Both the position numbers and the translations under genes were made by a program. From assembly GCA_018398585.1 (NCBI GenBank), contig JAGTTD010000005.1:13753355-13817354 (forward strand): DNA of 64,000 nt, given 5' to 3'. The first letter of the stretch is position 1. Each line of letters opens with the position of its first letter. Source of the DNA: Simmondsia chinensis. Its lineage: Eukaryota; Streptophyta; Magnoliopsida; Caryophyllales; Simmondsiaceae. A model generated the notes under the pieces. The model worked only from the letters and a program-made list of their open reading frames with translations. It was not told the DNA's origin and ran no database searches. This document shows, piece after piece, positions 1 through 11,245 of the stretch.

Positions 1-1345
1 GAGTTCATAGTTTTGTCATATTTCCTGTGCTTATAGTCATTAGAAACATGCAAGGTTGGTTAAACATAAACTCCAAAAAGAAATTGTTATGTCAAAATAT
101 AGTCATTATCATAAAACATCGAATAAGAATTATTCTTAATAAAGATAGTATAACCATCTCTATCCAATGCAGAAACTAAAATAATATTCTTAACAAAAAT
201 CAAAAAATAATAACAATCCTTTAAAGTCAATGCCTATCCACTCGGAAAATGTAAAGAATAAGTCCCTACAGCTAAGGTAGTAATGGTAGTTCTATTGCCC
301 ACTTGTAGGTTCATCTCTCCTCATGCCAATCTTGTATTGACCTCTAATCAACGCAACACATTGCATATGTGACAACTACTAATCGTATCTAATAACCAAG
401 TAGAAGAATCAATAGCCAAAAGTAAATAATTTATATCAACAATATAAATACTTTTCCCCTCAGCATCTGCTTACTTTCTTTTTATTCATAGAAGTGAGAT
501 ACTCCTTACAATTATTTTTCCAATATTATTTCCCCTTGAAATGGAACCACTCAGCATCTCAATAATCTACCTCCATGGGGCTTGGCCACACCGCCTTTAT
601 GCTTGAAGAACTTCTTATTTCTGTTCTTAAAGTTAGATTTCCCTTCTTCTTAAGAGAACCAACAAGTAACATTGGACCATTTTGCTACTTATTTGAGCTT
701 CATGGCTTTAAGGCATATCTAGCATCTCTTGGACGGTAACATCCATTTTATTCATATTGAAGTTTTTGACAAAACAAGAAAATGACTCAAGCATTAAACG
801 ACTAAATCCTATTATAATGCACTGTCCATGATGAACCCAGTGCTTGCTTTATTCACTCAAATCGATCCTCCTCAGAACATGGGCTCATCGAGGTACCCAC
901 GATCATTTTCATCAAGGATGACTGTTAGATATCTCATATCTAGATGCACGTTTTGCACCAAATAATGCTCATAACATTAAAATAATGTGTTCATTTTTTT
1001 CGTGTTGCATTTGCAACTCAGGAACCATCTCTGCAAACGTAACATATTGTCCTTGCAGGCTATCATCCTTGTACTTCTGTTAAGCATCATATTCATCTTT
1101 GAATGTTTCTTATGGGGCCTTACAAGGCTTCTTGTCTATTACATAGAGAAGTATTTTTTGAGAAAGAACTATTCTAAAGTTACCATATGAATTATAAGTG
1201 GAACTAATGAGCTTGTTAGTAACCAACAAACTATGAAGCTAGAGGCCAGCCATTGCAATCTCATTAACAAACATAGAATGAACAATAGGCATAATGAAAA
1301 TAGCAAATGTATGAACTTTGATCCGTATGATACGCTCTGATATCT
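1..1345 (-). mobile_element. Ty1/copia fragment A, gag-protease part
   Basis: Reading the minus strand from about 1330 down to 1, I see decayed copia coding sequence in shifting frames. A gag zinc-knuckle remnant (WKNNCKEYL) lies near 490-560. A protease-like stretch of the type LDT-S-HIC lies near 350-440. A run resembling the region between protease and integrase follows, up to the window edge. No frame is open for long, so this is a dead copy. The same sequence in the same orientation recurs at about 14100-15290 (copy C), so A and C belong to one family. The rest of pol would lie left of the window. Confidence 0.7.
1334..1344 (-). other. primer binding site of copia fragment A (decayed)
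   Basis: The plus strand reads GCTCTGATATC, the complement of GATATCAGAGC. Plant copia elements usually have TGGTATCAGAGC here, complementary to initiator tRNA-Met. Its position just upstream of the gag-like sequence fits. One or two bases have changed. Confidence 0.55.
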
Positions 1346-1659
1346 TACCTAACTACACAATTTGCAAGAGCAGCAGGGGATCCTCTACTTGATATTCCTA
1401 ATGTGGTTTGGATCTAATTAGACATACATGAGCTCCTATATAGCAACAACCCATATTGTTTTATTCTATATATTGAAGCTTAGGCTAGAAACCTACGGAA
1501 GGAAAAGGGAATACCAAAAATCAAGAATAGAGATAAAGATAGCGCAAGTAGCCCCTAGCATCCCACTACTCTTATTGGCAAATGATTGTTTGTCATTTTT
1601 TAGGCTATAATGAAATTATGTGCCAAGATCAAAAATCCTTGGAGAGAAGTGTTGGAAAA
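1346..1659 (-). repeat. probable LTR remnant of copia fragment A
   Basis: This stretch lies between the primer binding site of fragment A and the start of the LTR of element B, so by position it should be part of the 5' LTR of A, cut off by B. I see no second copy in the window to confirm this and no coding sequence in it. Confidence 0.3.
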
Positions 1660-2571
1660 ATGGTTAAACTGGGTAAACAGAAAAATGAGCTTGAGACAAA
1701 TAAACCTAACTCAAGATGGATTTCAAAATAGGAAGACTTTGAAGTGAACACAATAGACCTTAAATTTAGATAGTAAAACTTGGAGAAATATGATTCAATA
1801 ATAGAACAAAAGAAAATAGAGAGGAAAGACCAAACCGGAGGAAGTTGACGCACCTTGCAATTCAATAGTCCCCTAAGACATTTATGTCACCACATTATAT
1901 TAACATGATTATTGGAATTCTAACTTTCAGGGTTAGCATGATGCGCATCATAGAAGTGTACTCTCCGGTGAAGAACTGGAATACACCCCAACATCCTAAG
2001 TAAAAAAGAATGCTTAGAAGAAAACTGAATACGAAGTAATTTAGTGTTTTCTATGTGTATAGACTGGCCCAAAAGCACTCTATTTGTAGAGGGATGTACA
2101 CTTGTTAGAGTAACCACCACTCAAGTAAAGTGTGCAAAAAATCCAACCTCAATATGGAAATGGACGTATACTGAGTGAAGAATTCAGCCTCGCTATGGAA
2201 ACAACGGATTTAGAAATAGCTTAATGAAAGAAATGCCAAATACTGACATCTTTAGCTTGACCTGGCATCCTTAAGCTCGAACCTGGAGTGGTGGCTAAGA
2301 AGAAAATTTGCCTTGAATCCTACTTAATTTGTTGTAATGATTGAAAAGGCAATGGTCATAAAAAAAAAAAGTCCAGGCTAAAAAAGGTCCACACCACACA
2401 GTGATGCAACGCGAAGCAATATGCCCAGCATGTGTATGGTCCACCATGCTGACTCTAGGGTCACAAGACTTTATGAAGTCCAAATACAAAGGTGTATATA
2501 AAGAGGTTTCCCACCTCCAAACTTTCTATGTAAGATAAAAGATTTTGAACAAGTTGAGAAATTAAAGCACA
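1660..2571 (-). repeat. 3' LTR of copia element B
   Basis: About 910 bp that matches 6297-7288 from end to end with many substitutions and small gaps. Shared landmarks include the CAGAAAAATGAG motif near the low end, the AGAGAGGAAAGA(C/T)CAAAC motif, and TTTCTATGTA(A/G)GATAAAA near the high end. It ends at 2571 with AAAGCACA, the complement of a TGTG LTR start. The low-end boundary is uncertain by about 10 bp, and I could not find a convincing target-site duplication. Confidence 0.65.
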
Positions 2572-3119
2572 TAATCCCTAAATTCCATAAATCCTCTACA
2601 TGATTCAATTTTGAGAAAAGCAAGAGGAAAAGGTAGTGCTAAGTTATTAGACTCACACTTGACGATACAAATGTCTTCTGGTCTAAAATCTAAACATAGT
2701 AAGTACGCATGTTCCACAACCACCTAAGTAAACATAGTCTTGAACCTAATTAGTCATTATGAAGAGCATACATGCCCACTTCATTTGGTTCTCTCAGTTA
2801 AAGTAAACTCCACAATTTAGATGTTTGAGTTCCTTCTAAACAGAATAAATTTGAGACCTATGTACTAAAGAAAACTCTAGAGGGTAAGCTCAAACTCTCA
2901 AAGAGGATGATTCGCACCCACACATTCTCATAAATGAGTCCATCAGGTGTGCTACCCCACACCGCTATGACAAGTAATGGACATCATTAAGAACAGTATG
3001 CTTATTGTCAATGTCATGGCGGATTTAATAGATCCATAAGCCACAAACTAACATTATCTTTGAATGGCCTCGAGCGGCTTGTCACAACTTTCTTAGAACT
3101 TGACTTCATATAACCCATT

Positions 3120-3398
3120 AATTATGGAGAATAACTGCCGAGATGGATATCCTTCAGTACCAAGACCACAAGATTATGCTTTCAAGAAAATGATTTTTAC
3201 ATCCACTTAGTGTACAACAAAATTATATATGGACACGATAGCTATCAAAGCTCTGACAATGAAAATCTTAGTTATGGGTGGATACTTATCAAACAAATCA
3301 ATACCTTGTTTTTTATTGTGCCCTTCATCTATTAATCTGACCTTAAATATATCAATTGACCAATTGATCCTTAAGGTTTTTTTTTTTTTAACACGCAT
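3120..3398 (-). pseudogene. copia reverse transcriptase fragment (element B)
   Basis: The minus strand encodes a stretch with the pattern VDIFKVRLIDEG, then GIDLFDKYPPITK, then IALIAIVSIYNF-like residues, running into MDVKIIFLKA. These match the copia RT blocks usually read as KARLVAKG, GIDY--T-SPV, IR-LIA-A and QMDVKTAFLNG. The frame is interrupted just after 3207, and the YVDD block is not recognisable downstream. It is a dead remnant of the polymerase that copies element RNA into DNA. Confidence 0.7.
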
Positions 3399-3859
3399 TT
3401 ACAGCCGATTGGTTTGCATCCCTTATGATGGTCTACTAACATCCATGTGCTATTACTCATTATGGAGTCTATAATCTATTGTCTTTGTCCATTATGGGGC
3501 ATCCATAGATCTCATGGACTCATTTTAAATTTTGTGATCTTCCTCCATCATGAATGCATTAAAGGATGCTCATCAAATTAGGATGTTTGGATAGAAATGC
3601 AATAATAAAATTAGGTCAAGGACTAGTCTCTATTCAAGTTCTTTTACTTCTTCTAAGTTCATAAACCTCGAGTTTAGGAGGCGGGTGACTAGATGAAAAA
3701 GTAGACGCAACAAGCAAAGAAACAACATCTCGAGATTTCATGATTTTACCAGTTTAGGACTCGAGCAATTTATTAGCATGAATTTGCACAGGACATTGTT
3801 CATAGCATATTCAACAAAGACAACATCTACTGTTTTAGTACTTATCTTCTTTTAAATTT

Positions 3860-4506
3860 AGGAACCGCAACTTTAGCTGGGCAACCGCACACTTTGGGGT
3901 ATTGAAGATTAGGCATATAATTCTTCCCAATTTCAAATGGTGCTTGATCTAGGTTTTTACGTGGTGCCTTATTAAATACGTGACACACACATAACAAAGC
4001 TTCTGCCCGACAAGCACAAGGGTAAACCTAAACTAATTATCATCATATACACCATATCTTTCAAGGTTATATTCTTGCTTTTGATTATACCATTCTGTTG
4101 GGGGAGTATATTAATTTGTGAATTATATCATGTTCTTGACAATTTCTCTAAAGGAAAGTGGTATCATATTCACCATCTTATCAGACCTAATCATCTTGAT
4201 TCTACAGTCTTATTGGTTTTTAACTTCATCTTTATATTTGAGGAACATCACTTTGGCCTCATCTTTTGAACTTAAGAGATACATCTTAGTGAATCTTGAG
4301 TGGTCATCGAACAATATAATATAATACTTCTTACTACCTCTACTTATAGTGTTCTTAAAATCATCCAAGTCACTATATAAGAGTTTAAGAAGGCTATTTG
4401 TTCTTTCAAATGATTTGTTAAAGGGATTTATAGGATGCTTGGTGTCAATACATATATATTGTACATTTATCAAGTTCATTTTATTAGAATCAAAAGTTAA
4501 ACTCAT
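3860..4506 (-). pseudogene. copia integrase fragment (element B)
   Basis: From 4506 to 4210 the minus strand is open and reads the start of the integrase core: LLYSDLDDFKNT, SRGSKKYYIILFDDHSRF, YLLSSKDEA and a KYKDEV motif. The catalytic Asp positions (D in YSDL, D in FDDHSR) are visible. A further match lies at about 3870-4000 in another frame (NKAPRKNLDQAPFEIGK, then NLQYPKVCGCPAKV), the usual end of the integrase core in this superfamily. Frames do not join, so the gene is dead. Confidence 0.75.
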
Positions 4507-4592
4507 TTGTTGAAGTGTTTTTAACTAAATTAAAGTACACATGTCTCAGCCCAACGTGCCACAAATCTAAGGATTCAAAATTATAACTAAAA

Positions 4593-4817
4593 TTATATGC
4601 AGATGTCAATATCCACACCAAGCACAAATAAACCCCCGCTAAACAAAACTTTTCCCAGAAAGTTCATATTAATAATTAGTTTGTCATATTCATAGGTTAA
4701 TTTAAAACTAGCTTTGTTCAATAAAGCACCAAAAAATAAGTTTGTGCATAAGTCAAGAACATGCAACAAATTTTGCAAAGATAAGAATTTTCTAGAGTTG
4801 AGTATTAGAATGACCAA
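4593..4817 (-). pseudogene. copia pre-integrase fragment (element B)
   Basis: A 74-residue open stretch on the minus strand contains LSLQNLLHVLDLCTNLFFG and LLNKASFKL, matching the copia region between protease and integrase (typically L-NVLHVP-I--NL-S, LL-KAGF). It sits in the expected place just upstream of the integrase fragment at 4210-4506. Confidence 0.65.
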
Positions 4818-5026
4818 TCCATCGCCAAGTACTAAAATTAAACTATAATTTCACATGAACACAGTCTCCCCATATTCGCCTTCTCATACTCTCTAAACAA
4901 GTATGTACAATCCACTTGACCATTGTTCCCTACCATACTCACCTCGGAGGTCATGGCAACAAACATATCTTCGCTCTCGATGAGGTTTGGTTCGGGTTTG
5001 TGGCGTGTGGGCTTTCTCAGTCAAAA

Positions 5027-6221
5027 TCCCTTCTTACAGTCTTTCAACGTATGGCCTATCTCGCTTAAGTTCTTACATGATCTCTTAACTTATTTTTGGA
5101 CACCTTTAGGATTATTCTAAGGCCTTATCCCAAGGAATGGCTTCTGCTTACTGAGGTGGGGTTCTATAGAACAAGTTGAACTCAAGCCCTAGCTATACAC
5201 TTGACTTGATATTTCTTGCAAGGTAAACAAACAGTTCGAGGAGCCTATGTAGTAATCCAGATGGGACCCCTTAGATGCTTAATTCAATATCAGCCTCATA
5301 AAATAATAATCAAGACATGTAGTAAATAAACATAATAATAAAGAGTCACCTGATTAATAAAATCGAGTAAATAAATAAAAATACTTAGCTAAAACCCATA
5401 AAAGCAATGTGATAGAAGGGGCTAATACAAGACTGGCTTAGTTCTTTCTCATGGCTTTAATGGGCTAGCAAGATGAAGACTTTACTAGTTAAGCCCTGTG
5501 TAGGCTGTAGTAAGATGAGTGGGTTAGTAAGAGCACTTATTGAGAGTTTTGTGAAGGCTGTTGAATATGATGAAGATGGGAAAGCCCCTTGGCTTCATGG
5601 ACATGCCACTTTTTCCTACACTCCTTGATTCCGCCAAGTTAGCAAGTGAAGAGGAATTCTCATAGGACTTCTCTTTTGCTTGTTTTTAGTTCTAGTCCTC
5701 TTAGTTAATGTGGAAAACTACCTTATTTATAGTCATGTCCCAATTTTTATGTTTTAATTGAGCTTTATATTTATCCCAAAAAGAAGGCAACCTTCTAATC
5801 AAAGATTTTGCCTTAAATGTCTCGCACATTTTCATACCCTTATTACATATTTCTGCACACAAGCTTCGATACTCATGAAATTGGTCTAAAACCGGTTTAT
5901 AAACAGTCATGGGCAAGCATAACCACCTACTAAAAAAATATGTTTAAGCCTAGCTATCACCCATCCCATATTTGTTATGTGGCGCCTCTCATAATTCCTT
6001 TGCAATTTTCTTTTTGCTACAAATTTGATATAGTTGGGTGGCCATATAATGAAGTGATATTCCACTAAGTATTCACTTGTCTTTCTTGAAGCCTCAAATG
6101 GACCTAGCATGCACTTTTTCACTCTAGAGAGTATAATGGACCTTGATTTAGTCAAGGAAGAATTCAATTTTATCAAACCATATTTTACAGTTTTCCCATT
6201 TAGAGATTCTGTTTTTGACAT
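5027..6221 (-). pseudogene. copia gag fragments (element B), split by an insert
   Basis: The 5701-5916 minus frame reads FHEYRSLCAEICNKGMK, FKAKSLIRRLPSFWDKYK and LKHKNWDMTI, the pattern of the copia gag domain (UBN2-type: --E-Q-----I-NMGM, -L---LP-SY). The 5907-6221 frame looks like the upstream part of gag, in a shifted frame. A decayed zinc knuckle (IGHTLKDCKKG) lies at about 5027-5090. A Tat-like LTR piece sits between the gag body and the knuckle. Gag would have formed the particle shell; this copy cannot. Confidence 0.6.
5130..5330. repeat. Tat-like LTR fragment inside copia gag
   Basis: The stretch with GAACTCAAGCCCTAGCTATAC and TTGCAAGGTAAACAAACAG resembles the left arm of the LTR-like insert at 11246-12227 (CTCAAGCTCCAGCTGCATGC, TCTGCAAGATCAAACAAATG). 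It also resembles the reverse complement of 23600-23700. The limits are unclear, and sequence up to about 5640 may belong to the same insert. Confidence 0.45.
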
Positions 6222-6296
6222 GTCGGGATAATTAAATCATCATTACCTTGTTCTGATTACTTATTGTAATAAATGACTTTCCTTGTATCAAGAATG

Positions 6297-7288
6297 TGTT
6301 AAATAGGCAACCAGAAAAATGAGTACAAGATAGATAAAGCTAACTCAAGATTGGCAAATTAAGACACGAGAGGGACTCAAAAAAGGATGACCTCAAATAG
6401 AACATTATATCTCAAATGTAGGCATGACACCTTAAGAAAGATAATTAAACACAAAAAAAAGAAAAGCGGAGAGGAAAGATCAAACTGAAGGAAGGTATCA
6501 CACCTTGGAGTTCACGAACGCCCCAAATTTATGCTCCCTCACTAGTACAAATAGGATCACTAGCACTATGACTCCTAGGGTTAACGCAGTGCCCATCACA
6601 GGAGTGTACTATCCAATGATGGACTAAAGTATGCCCTAACTTAGTAACAGAGAATGTTGACAACAAGAGATAAGATGACGAAAATCAATGGTTTATATGT
6701 GTATAAAATTGACATAAAATCACTCTATTTATAGAGGTATTTTCACACTTTTGAGTGACCATTGGCCAAAGAAAGTTAAAAATACGTATTAATATGGGAG
6801 TGTGGAAACGGAGGAGCAAAAAATTTAGCCTCGTTATGGAAATAATGGATATTGGAAGGAATGGGAATGGAATAAGTCAACAGTCATGTCTCGAGCTGAA
6901 GCTTCCAACATGAAGCTCAAACTTGGAGGAGTGACCAAAGGTTAAGACATTAATCTTAAGCTTGTAACCTCGAGCTCGGACATAGAGTAATGGTCAAGAA
7001 AGGAATTCTTATTGAATTTGACTTTGTCGTAGTGAATAAAGAGTCAACAACCATAAAATTTAAAGTCTGGGTCGAAAAATTTTTACATCACCACAACACA
7101 ACACGATGTGCCAATAAGCTTAGCTCGGCGCTGCATGGTAGGGGGCACGTGTGCACCAACATGCCTATTCTAGACCTACAAGACTTTATCAAATTCACTG
7201 ATAAGGGTTATATGAAGAGGTTTTTCTAAATCCAAATTTTCTATGTAGGATAAAAAATTTTGAAGAAGTTGAACAAAATTAAAGCACA
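6297..7288 (-). repeat. 5' LTR of copia element B
   Basis: About 990 bp, the partner of 1660-2571. It ends at AAAGCACA (7288) like its partner. A very decayed primer-binding-like sequence (CCTTGTATCAA) lies just below its low end, as expected for a 5' LTR of a minus-strand element. The two LTRs differ at many positions, so the insertion is old. The plus-strand ORFs inside it have no recognisable domain. Confidence 0.6.
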
Positions 7289-7329
7289 TAACTCCCAAAT
7301 GCTAATAAGGTGTTTCTAAGACTTAGGTC

Positions 7330-9130
7330 ATTTAGTGAACTTGAACAAATTTTTGATTAGTGTTCTCTTGGAATATAGGTAGGGAATTTCACAAAAGTAT
7401 AGGTGATACATTAGGAAATTAAGGAGGGAAGCTTTAGGCAAATATTTAGGTTGTATTCCGAAGAGTGGTTGGATGAAAAGTGAAACCATCGAGGGAGTAA
7501 CGAACAAAATCAATACTAGACATTCTAGTAGGAAAGTGGGCCTTTTATCAAAGTCTGATAGATTGGTCCCTATCCAATCAACTTTGGATCCCGCTCCAGC
7601 GCATATCATGTTCTGATATCCTATCTCGAATAAAGATAGTAGGAATTGGCATATTGATCCACATGAAGTTCTGTTGGAGAACAAAAGTGAGTTGGCTGAT
7701 ATGATTTCTTAGGATACGATTTATAGGGCTAAAGGGGTAGGACGGTTATGTCTAAGATGATTGGAAGCAATTAATCAGGCTTCCTTTGTAAGTTGGTTGT
7801 GAAGGTCATCTCTAACGTGAAAAATATTAGGGTGAAGTTAATGATAATGAGATATATGAAGGGAAAAAATACTTTTTCATTACGTTCCCAAGAAAATGGA
7901 CTTAACTTCTTGGAGAGGAATTATAGGGGTGTGGGACATTGTCAGAAAAAGCTTAAGGTGGCTGATTTGGTAATCATAAATCAATATCCTCATAGTTCAA
8001 TAATTGGGTCCCTTGATAGATAGCCTTTCTATCCATGGTAACTATTGCAAAGGTGTATATGAGGACCTATCCATTAGGGTGGCCGATTTCATTAGAAATG
8101 GGAGTTAGATGGGGAGGCCCTATATAGTATCTAGGTTGATAAGAATGACAATTTAGTTATGGGGATTCCTATTCCTCAAATGAGATGGAGAACAATTGTA
8201 GTCAGGGTTTTACATTGATATAAATGGAGATGACATCTTTACATCCATTGGAAGATTAGGATCGTTTAATGGTAGATTATTCATAATAGGCTCCCAACTA
8301 TAGAAACCTAGCAAGATGGTTTTGTTTGTGCGCTTGTAATAGGTGGATCATCTCTTCCTCTATTACCTGGTCCAAGCGCACTTTATAGGCAGCAATAAGT
8401 AACGAGTGGCTCTTTGGAGCTCCGGTGGACGATGTCTTGTTAGAGGAGTTGGTTTGAAGATGGGCAGATAGGGTTAAGTATGCCTAAGTGCACATCGTGG
8501 GCTCTATAGCACTGGCCTGTCATTATTTTTGAAGGTAAGAGCTATCATCCTGCTTGACCACTTAAACTAGCTGAATATGGGAGTCACAAATTTTTTAACC
8601 AAGTGGATGGTTGTAACATAAACATGCTCATAACTTTACTACCCAGGAGAAAGAAATGAGATTGTATTGGATGTTGTAGCCTAAAATTTTGGGGGTCAAA
8701 CGTAAAGACAAACTTCGATAGATAAAAGAATGGGAAGTCATAAGCGATAGGATATACCATCATAGATAGAGCAGGCCAATTTATTGGTGGGTGTTCTTGG
8801 CAGTTAAGAAATGTGTCCATTATGCTTACTGAGGCAGTGGTAGCCATAGACGGTATTTTTAGTAGCAATCAACTTGGGGTTCAAAAGTATTTATGTAGAA
8901 GGCCATTATGATGTGATCAGTGTTCTTAATGGGAAGCTCGAACCATCGTGACACATTCAACTAATTATTCAGAATATCTTGACAATGAAAGATGTAGGAG
9001 GAAATATCAATTTTAACCATTGTTTTAGAAAAGTAAATATAACTGTTGATTGGTCCGCTCTATGTGTTCAATGTTTCTCATTTCCTAACTTGGATATAGG
9101 CTCGATTACGTATCCTGATGTGCAATAAAG
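7330..9130 (+). mobile_element. decayed LINE (L1-type) with zf-RVT and RNase H tail
   Basis: The plus strand carries the C-terminal part of a plant non-LTR retrotransposon. From about 7420 it reads GKYLGCIPKSG, then TNKINTRHSS-KVGLLSKS-RLV-IQSTLDPAPAHIM, the block after the RT palm in plant L1 elements. DTIYRAKGVG (about 7710) and the 7793-8023 frame follow, which fits a zf-RVT region. The RNase H fold follows from about 8749 (IDRAGQFIGGC, then YDVISVLNGKLEPS and FRKVNITVDW). Stops and frameshifts are frequent. The 5' part with the endonuclease and most of the RT is missing, as usual for a 5'-truncated LINE. Confidence 0.7.
8749..9128 (+). pseudogene. LINE-type RNase H domain remnant
   Basis: The readable blocks are GQFIGGCSWQLRNVS, a DVISVLNGKLEPS block followed by a stop, HIQLIIQNILTM, and NINFNHCFRKVNITVDW. 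They match the RVT_3 RNase H-like domain at the C-terminus of plant LINEs and of domesticated genes derived from them. Two stops and at least one frameshift lie within the domain. It continues the LINE remnant upstream. Confidence 0.65.
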
Positions 9131-9566
9131 ATCCATCCCTAATGGCTTTCCTACCGCCCTCCCCTTTCCCTGTATGTTAACTTTGGATCATATGGTGCAA
9201 GTTAGTGTCATATTGTCAATTAAGGGCAGAGGCCTTTTGTGTCCCCTCCAGTTAAGAATTGGGGCCTCACAATCACTAGCCAATATGCTTTTCTCTCATG
9301 CCTTATGTTTCTTATATTATTGATGAGCTCTTGACCTATATGGGCTAGAATTTTTTATGGGTTTGAGGAAACCCCAAATCCACACAGCCCAACTAGTTTG
9401 CATCTGATTGGTTATTTTTCTGAAGTTATTAGGATTTTTATTGGATAATTAGACCATTATAAATAGATCAGACATGCTTATTAGGGGTGTATAGCTTCTG
9501 GGTATGATTCGTTCTAGACTGAACCATTAATACAAACTAATATTTGGTGGCAAACCCTGTTAGACT

Positions 9567-9570
<4 letters not shown>
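9131..9570. other. no gene seen; possible 3' flank of the LINE
   Basis: About 440 bp after the RNase H remnant with no coding signal. It may include the LINE 3' untranslated region. There is no clear poly-A tail or target-site duplication. Confidence 0.3.

Positions 9571-9608
<38 letters not shown>
9571..9608. repeat. (AT)19 microsatellite
   Basis: A perfect AT dinucleotide run of 38 bases. The short plus-strand ORF over it (runs of YI) is an artefact of the repeat. Confidence 0.95.
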
Positions 9609-9610
<2 letters not shown>

Positions 9611-10643
9611 ATATTGATTACAGTTTTGGTGCTTGTGCTCCATCTGACAACATTCATAATTTTGCACGACCTCACTATATGTTGCAGCCAAGCTCGCGAA
9701 TGTACAAAGTCAGTGCTGAAAATAAAACTAAAACCAAATTTTCAAAATTAGTTTAAACAAAAAAAACCCCTATTTATCCAAATGGCATCTATGTCACCTT
9801 TGGAATTTTTATATGCTTTTTTTTTTTTTAACTTTGTTTTATAAAAAGGAATACTAGGCTTTTCAATACATGCATGCACGTGCATACATGTATGTTTGAC
9901 TTTTTAGATGTATAAGATTTTTATGAAATGTCAAATTAAATTATTTATACAAAAATTTAGATTTTTGCTCATTATTAAAACTTTTTAATTATATTTATTT
10001 GTTTGTCGAACGTGAACATAAATTAATAATGTTGAATAAAAATAGAGAATAAAAAATGAAAATAGAATATAAAGCTAACCTAAGTTATTTGTCAAATATT
10101 TAAATTAAATTACTCCTTAAATTTAGACTTTTAATTATACTAAGATATTCAGGTTTTTTGAAGTGAAAAAAATAAATAAATACAAAGTCAAAGATGGCTT
10201 GGATTTCATTTTGGTAAATAAGTTTTTTGGAAGCTAATTTTTGAAATATTTTATCTTTTAGTATTATTTCGAGTAGTGGCTCAAATGCACATGCTAAAAT
10301 TTTGGACCTAGTTACACATTGGTCTGAAAAGCATAGCATTGAATAAATAGGAAAGGTCAAATGAAATATACTAAAACTACCTAATTTGATATATGAATTT
10401 ATAGTAATTCTATAGAAATTGATGCTTGACATTAGTACTGATGGAATCAATAAGAGATACATAGTCCACTAAACCTACAAGTATTCAAAATGTCAGAAGC
10501 AAAAATATAATCATGACAAGAAAAAGGGATGACACTCATTTTCGCTCCATGGCAACTCCAGTCATTTCTTACCAACGGTGGCTCACTCCCTCTTCTGGCA
10601 AAAACATCCAAGGTCACAAAATTAAACGCAGCAAAACATTCAC
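9609..10643. other. AT-rich stretch without recognisable genes
   Basis: Nothing recognisable apart from short A or T runs. The 10100-10462 minus frame (120 aa) has no motif I recognise and a low-complexity AT-driven composition. The part next to 10644 should contain the 3' LTR of copia element C, but without its partner LTR I cannot set the boundary. Confidence 0.4.
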
Positions 10644-10699
10644 AACGATCTCCAACTTGTACTTTAGAGCCAAATAGTCATGTCTCTTACACCTAATCT

Positions 10700-11245
10700 A
10701 TACTTATGACTATCACACTCCCTTGTCAATGATCTCTCAAAATGAGGTGGTAGCAACGCAAGAAATTTTTGGATATTTGATAAGATCTTAGTTCCTTAGA
10801 CTAAGCTTTGGAACTAATGTTACCCAAGAATAGGGGTGTTGATCCCTCAATAGAAGGGACCACTTCTAACTCGGTTATAAACTTCTTTATCCAATCTGCT
10901 TCCCTCATGGCCTCAATTAGTTGTAATGTACTTGGCCTTCATCATTACCACTCGTGCTTTCCTTAGAACTTTTCAAACTAAAAACTTCACCATTTAATGT
11001 GAACACATGGCTCAAGATTGATTCGCTATCATTTCTATTAGATGCTAAGCATAGGTAAAGCTTTCAAACTTCAACTTCAGAGTCTCAAATATTATAAAGT
11101 GATCTTTACTATTTCTGAAACACTTAAATATGGAGCTGACCACTTCCCTATGAGCATCACCGGGGTCAACCTGATACCTACTTGTCACTTCCATCGCATA
11201 AACCATACCAAGTCTCTTGCATGTCATGGTTTACATTATGGCTAA
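10700..11245 (-). pseudogene. copia RNase H part (element C)
   Basis: The frame at 11045-11227 reads MTCKRLGMVYAMEVTSRYQ, DPGDAH, FKCFRNSKDHF and FESFTYA. These match the copia blocks M-CTRPD--YA----SRY, NPG--H, -KYLRRTKD and -GYTDA. Further down to 10700, broken frames give matches to KY-----EA-WI-KF, then the region that typically reads --H-RSKHI--RYH-IRE-I. The Asp of the YTDA catalytic block has been replaced (TYA). It continues the RT fragment across the 982-bp insert. Confidence 0.75.

Larger units (their letters stand above)
2572..6296 (-). mobile_element. internal region of decayed copia element B
   Basis: The 3.7-kb interior lies between two related LTRs and holds copia domains in the copia order on the minus strand: gag (high coordinates), zinc knuckle, pre-integrase, integrase, then reverse transcriptase (low coordinates). 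Every domain is broken by frameshifts or stops. A piece of an unrelated Tat-like LTR at about 5130-5330 separates the gag body from the knuckle. RNase H is expected between about 2600 and 3100, but I could not read it convincingly. Confidence 0.7.

Noticed and set aside
10100..10462. 120-codon minus ORF
   Set aside because: AT-driven composition, no motif, no neighbours of the same kind; chance is the simplest explanation.
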